35,673 nt of DNA, taken from assembly GCF_002937075.1 (NCBI RefSeq), contig NZ_NHSJ01000074.1, positions 5,466 to 41,138 on the forward strand. Reading direction: 5' to 3'. The notes beneath the pieces were generated by a model. It searched no databases. It had not been told where the DNA came from and worked only from the letters and a program-made list of their open reading frames with translations. Of the stretch, positions 25,495 to 32,627 are shown piece after piece. The translations under genes were made by a program, and so were the position numbers. This stretch comes from Rhodoblastus sphagnicola. GTDB lineage: Bacteria > Pseudomonadota > Alphaproteobacteria > Rhizobiales > Beijerinckiaceae. Within the stretch, counting starts at the first letter, position 1. Each line of letters opens with the position of its first letter.

Positions 25495-25675
25495 GAGGCG
25501 AGCCAGATCGAGACCGCCGGACCGACCGAGTCCGGCTCGAAGGCGACGTTCGCATGCTTTCATGAACGACGGCTCGGTGTTCGATTGCCGACATGGTCGT
25601 CGGCTTTACTTAACGTAGCAATAATCCAGGCGCGTTAGGGTTCAAGCGTTGTCCTTCGATGAAAGAGATTGCGAG
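25495..25675. other. Inner left flank of the element
   Basis: These 181 bases between the left terminal repeat and the passenger gene hold no gene. They could carry the passenger's promoter; no convincing consensus pair is seen. Together with the interrupted palindrome this is a gene-free stretch of about 300 bases. Confidence 0.4.
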
Positions 25676-27133
25676 ATGAGTTCTTTGAACAGCTCGGAAG
25701 AACCAGAGGTTTTGGACATTCCGATGTCTGTCACCCTCAGGCGGCAAATCCCCATCCGTTTCGATGAAGCCCCGCGATCCTGGCTCGGCGGCTTGCCGAT
25801 GATGCCGAAGGGAATGAAATGGCCGCGCGACCCCGAAGGCGCTCCGCTGCATTTCGTCGCGCAAATCGCCTGCGCCGATCTCCCGGCGGCTCTCTGGTTT
25901 GGGCAGGGCCCGCGCCAGGGGTGGCTGCTGCTGTTCGTGGAAATCCTGAAATTCCAATACAGTGACGAAGCCGAACGCGGAATGGTGCAGGTTCTGCACA
26001 CCACGGAGCTCGGCGTCGAGCATGAGCCCCCGCAAGATCTTCCCACCGTCCGTCATGTGATGAGCGATTATATTGGCTATGCCAAGCCGGAGTTTCGGCC
26101 CGGCGTGCCGAAACTCTGGCGCAAATGGCCGGTCGATGTCGTCGTCAGGGAAGCTCCGTTGATGTTTTCGGTGGAGGGCCTTTACCAGGAGCCCGTGTCG
26201 GAACACTCCATCAAACTTCATGGCGGCATCGACCTCGACCGCCCGCTCACCTGGCGTGGGGCGCTCTATGTCGTCGAAGGCGTCGCCGATGACGTCAGCG
26301 CGGAGAATGTCGAACGCAACATCGACAACGCGGGCGTGCTGTTCGAGCCGCCGGAGTTCGACCAGGGGTGGATCGAACGCTGCTTTGAGGCGCTGGACAA
26401 GACGAGAGCGAAACTCCAGGAGAACCGCGACAAGAACCAGAAAAGGCTCGACAAGGGCGTGGGGGGCTCTGTCCTGAAGGCGCTTGTGGCGGATGACGAG
26501 AGCAGCCTTGAAAGGCTGGACAAAGCCCGCGCTCGCTGGGAAGACGTTCACCGGGCCTACCCCGGTCCCGAGGGCGAGGCGAGCCTGAACGCCGAGATCA
26601 AGAGCCTGGGCGAGGCGCATCTGGCGTTGATACCCGAACTGCGAGCCCTGCTCACGCGCCTGATGGACCGCATCCTCGCGCAGGACCTCGACGCGCCTCT
26701 TCCGGAGGCAGAATGGTGCGCCATTCGGGCGAGCATGGAAGACTTCAAGAGCACGTGCTGGGTCGCGGCGGAGGGTGTTCCCGAAAAGGCCGAGTGTCAG
26801 GTCGTGCGCTGGTACAACCGCCTCGACATGGCCATACGCGAAGACGTGCTGGACCTTTACGCGCGCGGACAGCGGCATCCCGCGCTGGCGGGCGCGCGCC
26901 TCCGGGATATCGAGGAAAAGCTGCGGAAACTGGATCGTCCGCATCGCATGGGAGGGATTCCAGCCTCCGGGCAATGCGATAATCCGCTCGAACTGACGCT
27001 GTTGATTGAATTGGCGACCGACGCGGCGATGGGCTGGTCCTGGCACGACGCCGGAACGCTCTTCGTGACGACTTCGCCCTCCGCGTTGCGCCGCAACCGC
27101 TTCAACAAGCTGGAAGCCTGGATCGAACAGTGA
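25676..27133 (+). CDS. DUF1963 (YwqG-like) protein, passenger of the element
   Basis: This is a 485-residue protein. Residues 27-70 match the start of the DUF1963/YwqG fold: SWLGGLPMMPKGMKWPRDPEG followed by LHFVAQIACADLP. The end (about 425-485) matches its close: GGIPASGQCD, LLIELATDAAMGWSWHDAGTLFV. Between them is an insert of about 200 residues, partly coiled-coil-like (about 240-330), longer than in typical YwqG. No signal peptide or membrane helix is seen. The function of DUF1963 proteins is not established. The ATG at 25676 has AAAGAGA upstream; a TTG at 25649 is possible. It is the only gene within the terminal inverted repeats. Confidence 0.82.
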   Translation: MSSLNSSEEPEVLDIPMSVTLRRQIPIRFDEAPRSWLGGLPMMPKGMKWPRDPEGAPLHFVAQIACADLPAALWFGQGPRQGWLLLFVEILKFQYSDEAERGMVQVLHTTELGVEHEPPQDLPTVRHVMSDYIGYAKPEFRPGVPKLWRKWPVDVVVREAPLMFSVEGLYQEPVSEHSIKLHGGIDLDRPLTWRGALYVVEGVADDVSAENVERNIDNAGVLFEPPEFDQGWIERCFEALDKTRAKLQENRDKNQKRLDKGVGGSVLKALVADDESSLERLDKARARWEDVHRAYPGPEGEASLNAEIKSLGEAHLALIPELRALLTRLMDRILAQDLDAPLPEAEWCAIRASMEDFKSTCWVAAEGVPEKAECQVVRWYNRLDMAIREDVLDLYARGQRHPALAGARLRDIEEKLRKLDRPHRMGGIPASGQCDNPLELTLLIELATDAAMGWSWHDAGTLFVTTSPSALRRNRFNKLEAWIEQ

Positions 27134-27274
27134 TCGCCGGCGGTGATTGCGTTCCGTTGGACGCGGGGGCCGCGCTTGGCAGGGTCCGCTTGGCAGGGCA
27201 TTGCTTCCCTTCGGCCTACGCCCGCAAACCGCCGCTCTCTGTCTTTGCCCAAGCACTTTGCCCAAGCGCGCGAT

Positions 27275-27317
27275 CCCTCTACATATAGTAGGTGTATGCG
27301 TTAACCGGATAAGCAAG
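27275..27317. repeat. Right terminal inverted repeat of the element
   Basis: The reverse complement begins CTTGCTTATCCGGTTAACGC and aligns without gaps to the left end. It starts immediately inside the target duplication at 27318. Confidence 0.88.
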
Positions 27318-27325
27318 GAACAAGT
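27318..27325. repeat. Target-site duplication, right copy
   Basis: GAACAAGT, identical to 25444-25451; followed at once by GTTCACCGAATGCGCTCTA (with the T shared), the right arm of the interrupted palindrome at 27326-27344. Confidence 0.85.
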
Positions 27326-27362
27326 GTTCACCGAATGCGCTCTAGCCGTCGGTTTTCGACTC

Positions 27363-28823
27363 CTACAGCGGGATGTTCTTGAAGATCTTGCCGTCCTTCA
27401 TCACCACCAGCAGAGACTTCTCCGGCTGTTCGAACAGTTTTAAATCGGCGAGCGGGTCGCCGTCGATCAGGAGCAGATCGGCCAGCGCCCCCTCCTGGAC
27501 GATGCCGAGCCTGCCTTCATAGGGACTGCGCAGGCCCGAAAGCGCCAGAAGTTCGGCATTGGTCGAGGTCGCCAACTTCAAGATTTCGGCGGCGGAATAC
27601 CAGCGCAACAGCCGCGTCAGATTCTCGCCCTGCATCGCCGCCGCCTTGGGGTCGAACAGGATATCCGTACCCCAGGCGGTCTTGACCTTGTGCTTGATGG
27701 CGAGGCGATAGGCGTTGTCCGTGCCCCGATACATTTCCTGCTGCTTCCGGTCATTCGGCGAGCCCTCGGGGAAGGCGCTGGGACCGATGTCGAGGAAGGG
27801 CTGCAGGCTCCACCAGATTTCCTTTTCCGCCAGCAGCGCCACGGTGGCCTCGTCGAGCAACTGGCCATGGTCGATGCAGCGCACGCCGGCCGCGACCGCC
27901 TGACGCACGGCGCGCGGCGTATAGGCGTGGACGGTGGCGTAGGTCCCCCAGTTTTCCGCCGCCTCGACGCCGGCGCGCATTTCCTCCAGCGTGAACTGGG
28001 TGACGTCGAGCGGATCGTAGGGCGAAGCCACGCCGCCGCCGGCCATCAGCTTGATCTGGGAGGCGCCGAGCGCCAGTTGCTCGCGGGCGCGCTTGCGCAC
28101 CGTTCCGGGATCGTCGGCGATGGCGGAGCCGCCGGCGCGTTCGGAAAAAGTGTAGTCGCCAGGCCGCGCGGGAAAATCGTTGGGCATGCGAAAATCGCCG
28201 TGGCCGCCGGTCTGCGAAATGAAGGCGCCCGCCGGCCAGATGCGCGGGCCGACCGCCAGCCCGGAATCGATGCCGCGTTTCAGTCCGAACACGGGTCCGC
28301 CGAGATCACGAACGCTGGTGAAGCCGCGCAGCAGCATGTCATGGGCGGCCTTGACCGCCGCGACATGGATGAAGCCGACATCCGAGGTGAGGATCACGCT
28401 CTGCGGCACGGTGGAAAACATGATGTGGGTGTGCGCGTCGATCAGGCCGGGGGTGAGCGTGCGGCCCTTGCCGTCGATGCGAATCAGGGTGGCGTCGGCG
28501 GGCGCGGCGATCGGCGCGGCCGAGATGGTCTGGATGAGATTGCCGACCACCAGCACGTAGGACGGACCCGAGAGCCTGTCGGCCTTGCCGTCGAAAATGC
28601 GTACATTCTCGAACAGGATGGCGGAGGGTTTTGCCGGTTGCGCGCGCGCAGGCGTTGGCGTTTCGCCGAGACTCAAGGCGCCGGCGACAGCGCCGGCGCC
28701 GATCACGAAGCCACGCCGCGACAGTTCGGTGGTGGCGCGGTGAGTGAAAGTGACCAGACGCGGATCGCAGCACGGACAGCCACGATTCTGGACAAGATGC
28801 TGATATTTACCGCCTGCGCGCAT
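27363..28823 (-). CDS. Tat-exported amidohydrolase (imidazolonepropionase/Xaa-Pro dipeptidase-like)
   Basis: This is a 486-residue metal-dependent hydrolase of the amidohydrolase superfamily. A twin-arginine signal (LSRRGFV at 34-40, hydrophobic core, cleavage near ARA-Q at 61) sends it to the periplasm already folded. The HTH motif His131-x-His133 (DAHTHI) gives two metal ligands; SQIKLMAGGG holds the probable carboxylated lysine, HAYTPRA and CIDHGQLLD the later histidines, and WGTDILF the catalytic aspartate. The C-terminus (GRLGIVQEGALADLLLIDGDPL) closes the typical beta-sandwich. The substrate is probably a dipeptide or cyclic amide, not determinable here. Unusually, three cysteines (16, 18, 19) lie before the Tat motif. 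The ATG at 28823 has AAAGGCG upstream. Confidence 0.9.
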   Translation of the reverse strand: MRAGGKYQHLVQNRGCPCCDPRLVTFTHRATTELSRRGFVIGAGAVAGALSLGETPTPARAQPAKPSAILFENVRIFDGKADRLSGPSYVLVVGNLIQTISAAPIAAPADATLIRIDGKGRTLTPGLIDAHTHIMFSTVPQSVILTSDVGFIHVAAVKAAHDMLLRGFTSVRDLGGPVFGLKRGIDSGLAVGPRIWPAGAFISQTGGHGDFRMPNDFPARPGDYTFSERAGGSAIADDPGTVRKRAREQLALGASQIKLMAGGGVASPYDPLDVTQFTLEEMRAGVEAAENWGTYATVHAYTPRAVRQAVAAGVRCIDHGQLLDEATVALLAEKEIWWSLQPFLDIGPSAFPEGSPNDRKQQEMYRGTDNAYRLAIKHKVKTAWGTDILFDPKAAAMQGENLTRLLRWYSAAEILKLATSTNAELLALSGLRSPYEGRLGIVQEGALADLLLIDGDPLADLKLFEQPEKSLLVVMKDGKIFKNIPL

Positions 28824-29095
28824 CGCAATCGCCTTTTCCAGATGAAATTCACTTCATGCCAAACGCCCGCGCCGTCGATTCTGACGCACGAACATGTCGG
28901 CCGCGATACAAAAATCCGTGGTGAGGCGAAGCAAATCGCCCCGGGCGCTCATGCCTCGGCGCTCATGCCGAGCGGCCGGCCGCACCGCGCGCGGGTTGTG
29001 TCCGCCATCTGGCGCGGAATATGCTCAAATCGCGCAAAAGCCGCGCCGCGCCAAGCGTCCCGGCCCGATTGCGACACAAGAGAGAGCAAGACGCC
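28824..29095. other. Divergent intergenic region amidohydrolase / NifX-like gene
   Basis: These 272 bases have no gene-like ORF with start and ribosome site. They should include both promoters; no clear consensus is seen. Confidence 0.4.
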
Positions 29096-29491
29096 ATGAA
29101 AGTCGCCATCGCGACAAAAGAATTTTCCGAAGTCAGCGGCCACGCCGGCCAGGCGCGGCAATGGCTGGTTTACGATCTTAGCCGTCACACGCCGGGCGAG
29201 CCGCTGCCGGAACCGGCGCGCGTCACGCTCGCCAAGGAGCAGACGCCGCATTACATCGAGGACGAAGACGCCCCGCATCCGCTCGACGGTGTGGAGGTGA
29301 TGATCGCCGGCAGCGCCGGCGACGGCTTTGTCAGGCACATGAAGAAGCGCGGCGCCGACGTGATACTCACCGGCGAACCCGATCCCGCGCTCGCCCTGAC
29401 CAAACTGATTGCGGGCGAACACCTGCCAGACCAGAAGTTCGACATCACGACGAGCCTGTGCAAGCTGCGCGATTTCTTCTCGCGGCATTGA
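29096..29491 (+). CDS. NifX/NifB-C-terminal-like (dinitrogenase iron-molybdenum cofactor) family protein
   Basis: This is a 131-residue protein of the NifX/NafY/VnfX family, which carries or inserts iron-sulfur metal clusters such as NifB-co or FeMo-co. Visible hallmarks are MKVAIATKEFSEVSGHAGQARQWLVYDL at the start and GVEVMIAGSAGDGFVRHMKKRGADVILTGEPDPALALTKLIAG in the middle. It lacks the other nif genes nearby, so a role outside nitrogenase assembly, or delivery to a distant cluster, is possible. The ATG at 29096 follows AGAGAGCAAG; an earlier start at 29021 would add a non-family extension. It converges with the NTF2-like gene. Confidence 0.83.
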   Translation: MKVAIATKEFSEVSGHAGQARQWLVYDLSRHTPGEPLPEPARVTLAKEQTPHYIEDEDAPHPLDGVEVMIAGSAGDGFVRHMKKRGADVILTGEPDPALALTKLIAGEHLPDQKFDITTSLCKLRDFFSRH

Positions 29492-29524
29492 GGCGGTCGA
29501 ACCGCTGACCGCGCGCCGGCGGCT

Positions 29525-29953
29525 TCAATCGCCGGTCAGTTTGGCGTGCCAGGTTGTATCGACATATTCGTAGAGCTCGGTCATCTTCCGGTCCCTGAAC
29601 TTGATCAAATTGCCGACCATGACATCGATTCTGGCGGAGGTGCCGCGATGGCGCAGCGTGTTGCGACGGCGGATGGCGATGGCGTCGCCCTCGACCAGTA
29701 CGTTGAGCAACTCTCCATTCGTCTGTTCGATTTCGCCGTCGATTCGTTCGAGCGCCGCGCGAATCGCGGCCTTGCCGGCGTAATCGCCGCTGAAAGGATA
29801 GTTGGGAACGCGCCCGACGATGTGAAAAACGGCATCGTCGTGAAAGAAGCCGAGAAAAACGTCGAGATCGAAGCGCGTGGCATAAGCATGGAAGACAAGT
29901 TCGCGGATCGAGGCGATTGAATCGCCGCCGTCGAGATCGTTTTCGTGACGCAT
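29525..29953 (-). CDS. NTF2-like / SnoaL-like small protein
   Basis: This is a 142-residue soluble protein of the NTF2-like superfamily. The pattern IRELVFHAYATRFDLDVFLGFFHDDAVFHIVGRVPNYPFSGDYAGKAAIRAALERI and the closing KFRDRKMTELYEYVDTTWHAKLTG are typical of SnoaL-like and ketosteroid-isomerase-like cones, used by small enzymes or ligand-binding proteins. The start is uncertain: the ATG at 29953 gives the family-like length; an ATG at 30010 adds 19 residues. Neither has a strong ribosome site, and both are followed by the same GGCTTGGG on the plus strand. Substrate unknown. Confidence 0.75.
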   Translation of the reverse strand: MRHENDLDGGDSIASIRELVFHAYATRFDLDVFLGFFHDDAVFHIVGRVPNYPFSGDYAGKAAIRAALERIDGEIEQTNGELLNVLVEGDAIAIRRRNTLRHRGTSARIDVMVGNLIKFRDRKMTELYEYVDTTWHAKLTGD

Positions 29954-30188
29954 GGCTTGGGGGTCCGGCGTTTCTGATCGTCCTTGCGTCTCGTTTATAC
30001 GTAGGACCATGGCTTGGGTAGAGGCGTTGGACGCGGTGTTTGCGCGCCCGCGCTTGCTTCTTTTCTTGCAAGGCGAATCGCCAGGCCTGCGTCAGCCCGC
30101 GTCAGACCTTTGGCCCCTGCGGGACGAAGATGCGTTTTTATAAGTCAAATCAACGCATTAATTCATAAGATGAAATCCCGCCTTTATC

Positions 30189-30217
30189 TTGACAGCGGAA
30201 AGTCGCGTCAATATGGT
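30189..30217 (+). promoter_or_regulatory. Predicted sigma70 promoter of the atpIBEF'F operon
   Basis: TTGACA (30189-30194), a 17-base spacer and TATGGT (30212-30217): a full -35 consensus and a good -10 in an otherwise GC-rich region. It lies 160 bases upstream of atpI, with no competing gene between. Confidence 0.75.
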
Positions 30218-30332
30218 GCGCCCGGTTCAAGAAGGGCGGGGCGCGCAGGCGTTCCGGGTCCGGTCCCATCGGACGGCGCTTCAAACGACCTTCTGCTGTC
30301 GAGGCGGCCGTCGGCGCGCCTTCTCCTGAAAA

Positions 30333-30364
30333 GCGATATTCGCCGATCGCGATATTCGCCGGTC
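30333..30364. repeat. 16-bp tandem duplication in the atpI leader
   Basis: GCGATATTCGCCG occurs at 30333-30345 and 30349-30361 within a 16-base period (second copy ends GGTC instead of GATC). It ends 13 bases before the atpI ATG, over or near its ribosome site. Confidence 0.75.
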
Positions 30365-30377
30365 GAACGGGGACGCC

Positions 30378-30731
30378 ATGCGGGACGGGTCGGACGACGC
30401 CGAGGACATGAAGGCGCGGCTCGCCAAGCTGGCGAGCGACCTTCAGGGGCGACGCGATGCGGACAAGGTCGACGAGCGCCGCCGCTCCGAGGTCGAGACG
30501 TCCAGCAAGAGCCTCGGGCGGGCGATGAGCCTCGGCTTTCGCGTGCTGACGGAATTTGTCGCCGCCACGGTGGTGGGCGCCCTGATCGGGTGGCGCCTCG
30601 ATGTCTGGCTGGGGACGACCCCGTTCCTGCTCATCCTGTTCCTGGGATTGGGTATTGCGGCGGGGTTCAACAATGTCTACAGGCTGGCGGCGCCGCCAGC
30701 GCGACGCGACGGCGATCCGCCGCCGCCGTGA
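30378..30731 (+). CDS. atpI: ATP synthase assembly protein I (AtpI/AtpZ family)
   Basis: This 117-residue small membrane protein assists assembly of the c-ring or magnesium handling of F-type ATP synthase. A charged N-terminal half (to about 45) is followed by two helices: about 53-72 (GFRVLTEFVAATVVGALIGWRLD) and 80-100 (PFLLILFLGLGIAAGFNNVYR). The motif G-W-x-x-D between the helices is typical of AtpI. First gene of the F0 operon, with the usual Hyphomicrobiales order. Confidence 0.88.
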   Translation: MRDGSDDAEDMKARLAKLASDLQGRRDADKVDERRRSEVETSSKSLGRAMSLGFRVLTEFVAATVVGALIGWRLDVWLGTTPFLLILFLGLGIAAGFNNVYRLAAPPARRDGDPPPP

Positions 30732-30859
30732 CAGGGTTGGAGAGTTTCCCGTCGCGATGACGGGCTTGCGGGTTTCCCGTCAAAGTGACGGGCTTGGCGG
30801 ATCTTCCGCCGTAATGACTAGGACGGCGGGTTTCGCCCGCGAAGATTGAAGGACGGAAC
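30732..30859. repeat. Tandem small hairpins between atpI and atpB
   Basis: Two near-identical units of 28-29 bases (30744-30771 and 30772-30800) each contain a CCCGTC...GACGGG stem; a third, diverged unit pairs CCGCCG with CGGCGG (about 30805-30828), then CGGG-TTTC-GCCCG. None has a T-run, so they are more likely RNA-processing or stability elements, or a small repeat family, than terminators. Confidence 0.7.
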
Positions 30860-31624
30860 ATGTCGGAAGCCGGCGCCTCAGCGGTCGATCCCATCCACCA
30901 GTTTCACATCAAGGTCATCCAGCCGCTCGATCTGTTCGGGGTGGACGCCTCCTTCACCAATTCGGCGCTGTTCATGGCGCTGGGCGCGCTGGCCGTGATC
31001 GTGGTGATGCTGATCGGCACCTCCGGCAGGAAAATCATTCCGACCCGCCTGCAGACCTCGGCCGAGTTGGCCTACGAATTCGCCGCCGACATGGTGCGCC
31101 AGACCTGCGGCGAAGCCGGCATGCGCTTCTTCCCGCTGGTCTTCACCCTGTTCATGTTCGTGCTGGCCTGCAACCTGATCGGCCTGTGGCCCTACACCTA
31201 CGAGGTGATGGCGCAGATCATCATCACCGCCGGCATGGCCTTCTCGATCATCTTCCTGTCGATCGGCTACGGCATCTACAAGCATGGCCTGCATTTCTTC
31301 GGCCTGTTCAAGCCGTCGGGCGTCGGCCCGATCATGTCCATCTTCATCGTTCCGATCGAAATCCTGTCCTTCATCTCGCGGCCGGTTTCGCTCTCGGTTC
31401 GTCTTTTCGCCAACATGCTGGCGGGCCACATTATGCTGGCCGTGTTCGGCGGCTTCTGCGTCATGCTGCTCGGCGCCGGCGGCTACGCCTTTCTCGCGCC
31501 GCTGCCGCTGCTCGGCATCACCCTGCTGACCGCTTTCGAACTGCTGGTCTCGGTGCTGCAAGCTTACGTGTTCGCCGTTCTCACTTGCGTCTATCTCAAC
31601 GACGCGCTTCACCCGGGCCACTGA
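30860..31624 (+). CDS. atpB: ATP synthase F0 subunit a
   Basis: This membrane stator subunit forms the two proton half-channels against the c-ring. The protein has 254 residues with five to six hydrophobic helices. The essential arginine is Arg181 in SLSVRLFANMLAGH, corresponding to E. coli Arg210. The N-terminus (VDPIHQFHIK) and NLIGLWPYTYE segment are typical of alphaproteobacterial subunit a. The ATG follows AAGGACGGAAC. Confidence 0.97.
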   Translation: MSEAGASAVDPIHQFHIKVIQPLDLFGVDASFTNSALFMALGALAVIVVMLIGTSGRKIIPTRLQTSAELAYEFAADMVRQTCGEAGMRFFPLVFTLFMFVLACNLIGLWPYTYEVMAQIIITAGMAFSIIFLSIGYGIYKHGLHFFGLFKPSGVGPIMSIFIVPIEILSFISRPVSLSVRLFANMLAGHIMLAVFGGFCVMLLGAGGYAFLAPLPLLGITLLTAFELLVSVLQAYVFAVLTCVYLNDALHPGH

Positions 31625-31675
31625 TAATCGACCTAACAACAAAGAGTCGCCCACAATACCAAATGGAGTCTTATG

Positions 31676-31906
31676 ATGGGTTCTGAAGCAGCTAGACTTA
31701 TCGGCGCCGGCCTCGCGGCGATCGGCGTTGGCGCGGCCGCCATCGGCGTCGGCGTGATCTGGGGCAACTTCCTGTCGGGCGCGCTGCGCAACCCGTCGGC
31801 CTCGGACGGCCAGTTCGGCCGCGTGTTCATCGGCACGGCGCTCGCCGAAGGTCTGGGCATCTTCGCCTTCCTCATCGCGCTGATCCTGCTGTTCGTCGCG
31901 AAGTGA
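31676..31906 (+). CDS. atpE: ATP synthase F0 subunit c
   Basis: This 76-residue hairpin protein forms the proton-driven ring. Two helices flank the polar loop RNPSASDGQ (from Arg38), and the proton-carrying residue is Glu58 in [10 protein letters not shown]. Glycine-rich [17 protein letters not shown] in helix 1 is typical. Two ATGs lie in tandem at 31673 and 31676; GGAG at 31665-31668 is 7 bases before the second and only 4 before the first, so I chose 31676. Hairpins and a REP element follow directly. Confidence 0.95.
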   Translation: MGSEAARLIGAGLAAIGVGAAAIGVGVIWGNFLSGALRNPSASDGQFGRVFIGTALAEGLGIFAFLIALILLFVAK

Positions 31907-31913
31907 TTTTTTC

Positions 31914-31937
31914 GCGCCCCGGTTCCGCCCGGGGCGC
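31914..31937 (+). promoter_or_regulatory. Strong hairpin just after atpE
   Basis: A 9-bp perfect stem GCGCCCCGG/CCGGGGCGC with a 6-base loop begins eight bases after the atpE stop. There is no T-run after it. It could protect the 3' end of an atpE-containing transcript or attenuate read-through to atpF', which would help make excess subunit c. Confidence 0.6.
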
Positions 31938-31946
31938 GCCTTTCCT

Positions 31947-32043
31947 GGAGCGTGTTTGACGAGCCGCCAAACACGCTCCGGTCTTTCGTTTCCACGCGTT
32001 TTCTTCACGCGAACCGGCTTCTCTTCGCTTGAAAACGCTTCTC
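31947..32043 (-). repeat. REP-type composite palindrome (copy 3), inside the atp operon
   Basis: In minus-strand order: palindrome one (32043-31988) is closely similar to 25367-25421; after an A-rich spacer, palindrome two pairs GGAGCGTGTTTG (31947-31958) with CAAACACGCTCC (31968-31979) around a 9-base loop. The layout is the same as at 8692-8796. It lies between atpE and atpF'. Confidence 0.82.
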
Positions 32044-32062
32044 AAGGACCCAAGGAACGTCT

Positions 32063-32617
32063 ATGGCCACGCAAGGCGCTGAAGGGCTCGCCGCCGGAAC
32101 CGAGGTTCCCGCCGGTCCCGCCCACGAAGATGTGTTTCCGCCCTTCGACTCGACCTATTTCGCGCCCCAACTGATCTGGCTGGCGCTGATTTTCGGCGTG
32201 CTCTATCTGCTGATGGCGAAGATCGCCCTGCCGCGCGTCGCCGGCATTCTCGCGATCCGCAAGCAAACGATCAGCGACGATCTCCAGGCCGCCACCAAGG
32301 CGCAGGAAGACGCCGCCGCCGCCGCCGCCGCGCATGAGAAGACGCTCGCCAAGGCCAAGGCCAAGGCGCAGGCGCTCGGCCAGCAGGCCCACGCCGCCGC
32401 CGCCGCCGCCGCTGACGCCAGCCGCGGCAAGCTCGAAGCCGAACTCGGCGCCAAGCTGGCCGAGGCGGAAAAGAAGATCGGCGAAACCAAGACCGCCGCC
32501 ATGGCCAATGTCGACGCCATCGCGGTCGAGGTCGCCCACGCCATCCTGCAACATGTCACCGGCGCTTCGGCCGACCCCAAGGCGGTCGTCGCGGCCGTCG
32601 CAGCCGCGAAAGCCTGA
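32063..32617 (+). CDS. atpF': ATP synthase F0 subunit b'
   Basis: This 184-residue peripheral-stalk subunit is one of the two b-type subunits used in alphaproteobacteria and photosynthetic bacteria. After a proline-rich N-terminus (EDVFPPFDSTYFAPQLIW) comes one membrane helix (about 36-55), then a long alanine- and lysine-rich coiled coil that reaches F1. The ATG has AAGGA upstream (AAGGAACGTCT). It probably forms a heterodimer with the next gene product. Confidence 0.92.
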   Translation: MATQGAEGLAAGTEVPAGPAHEDVFPPFDSTYFAPQLIWLALIFGVLYLLMAKIALPRVAGILAIRKQTISDDLQAATKAQEDAAAAAAAHEKTLAKAKAKAQALGQQAHAAAAAAADASRGKLEAELGAKLAEAEKKIGETKTAAMANVDAIAVEVAHAILQHVTGASADPKAVVAAVAAAKA

Positions 32618-32627
32618 GGAGCGGAAA

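Larger units (their letters stand above)
25452..27317. mobile_element. Transposase-less insertion element (mobile-insertion-cassette type) carrying a DUF1963 gene
   Basis: The element is 1866 bp. The left end 25452-25494 and right end 27275-27317 are inverted repeats identical at 38 of 43 positions, with a shared core TATCCGGTTAACGCATACAC. It is flanked by an exact 8-bp direct repeat GAACAAGT. Deleting the element and one 8-bp copy rebuilds a hairpin with 19-bp arms (18 matches plus one G-T) and an AAGT loop, the same structure found intact at 8751-8796. The only gene inside is the DUF1963 protein; no transposase is present, so movement would need a transposase in trans. The 8-bp duplication and passenger-only structure recall the mobile insertion cassettes described for the IS1595 family, but family membership is inference. 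Confidence 0.85.
29954..30377. other. Upstream region of the ATP synthase F0 operon
   Basis: This stretch of 424 bases has no supported gene. It holds the promoter at 30189-30217 and the 16-bp duplication at 30333-30364. The predicted transcript would have a leader of about 150 bases, rich in inverted GC segments. Confidence 0.6.

Noticed and set aside
25610-27331. Long minus-strand ORF (573 codons) spanning the mobile element
   Set aside because: It runs through both terminal repeats and is the antisense shadow of the DUF1963 gene; high GC at third positions keeps it open.
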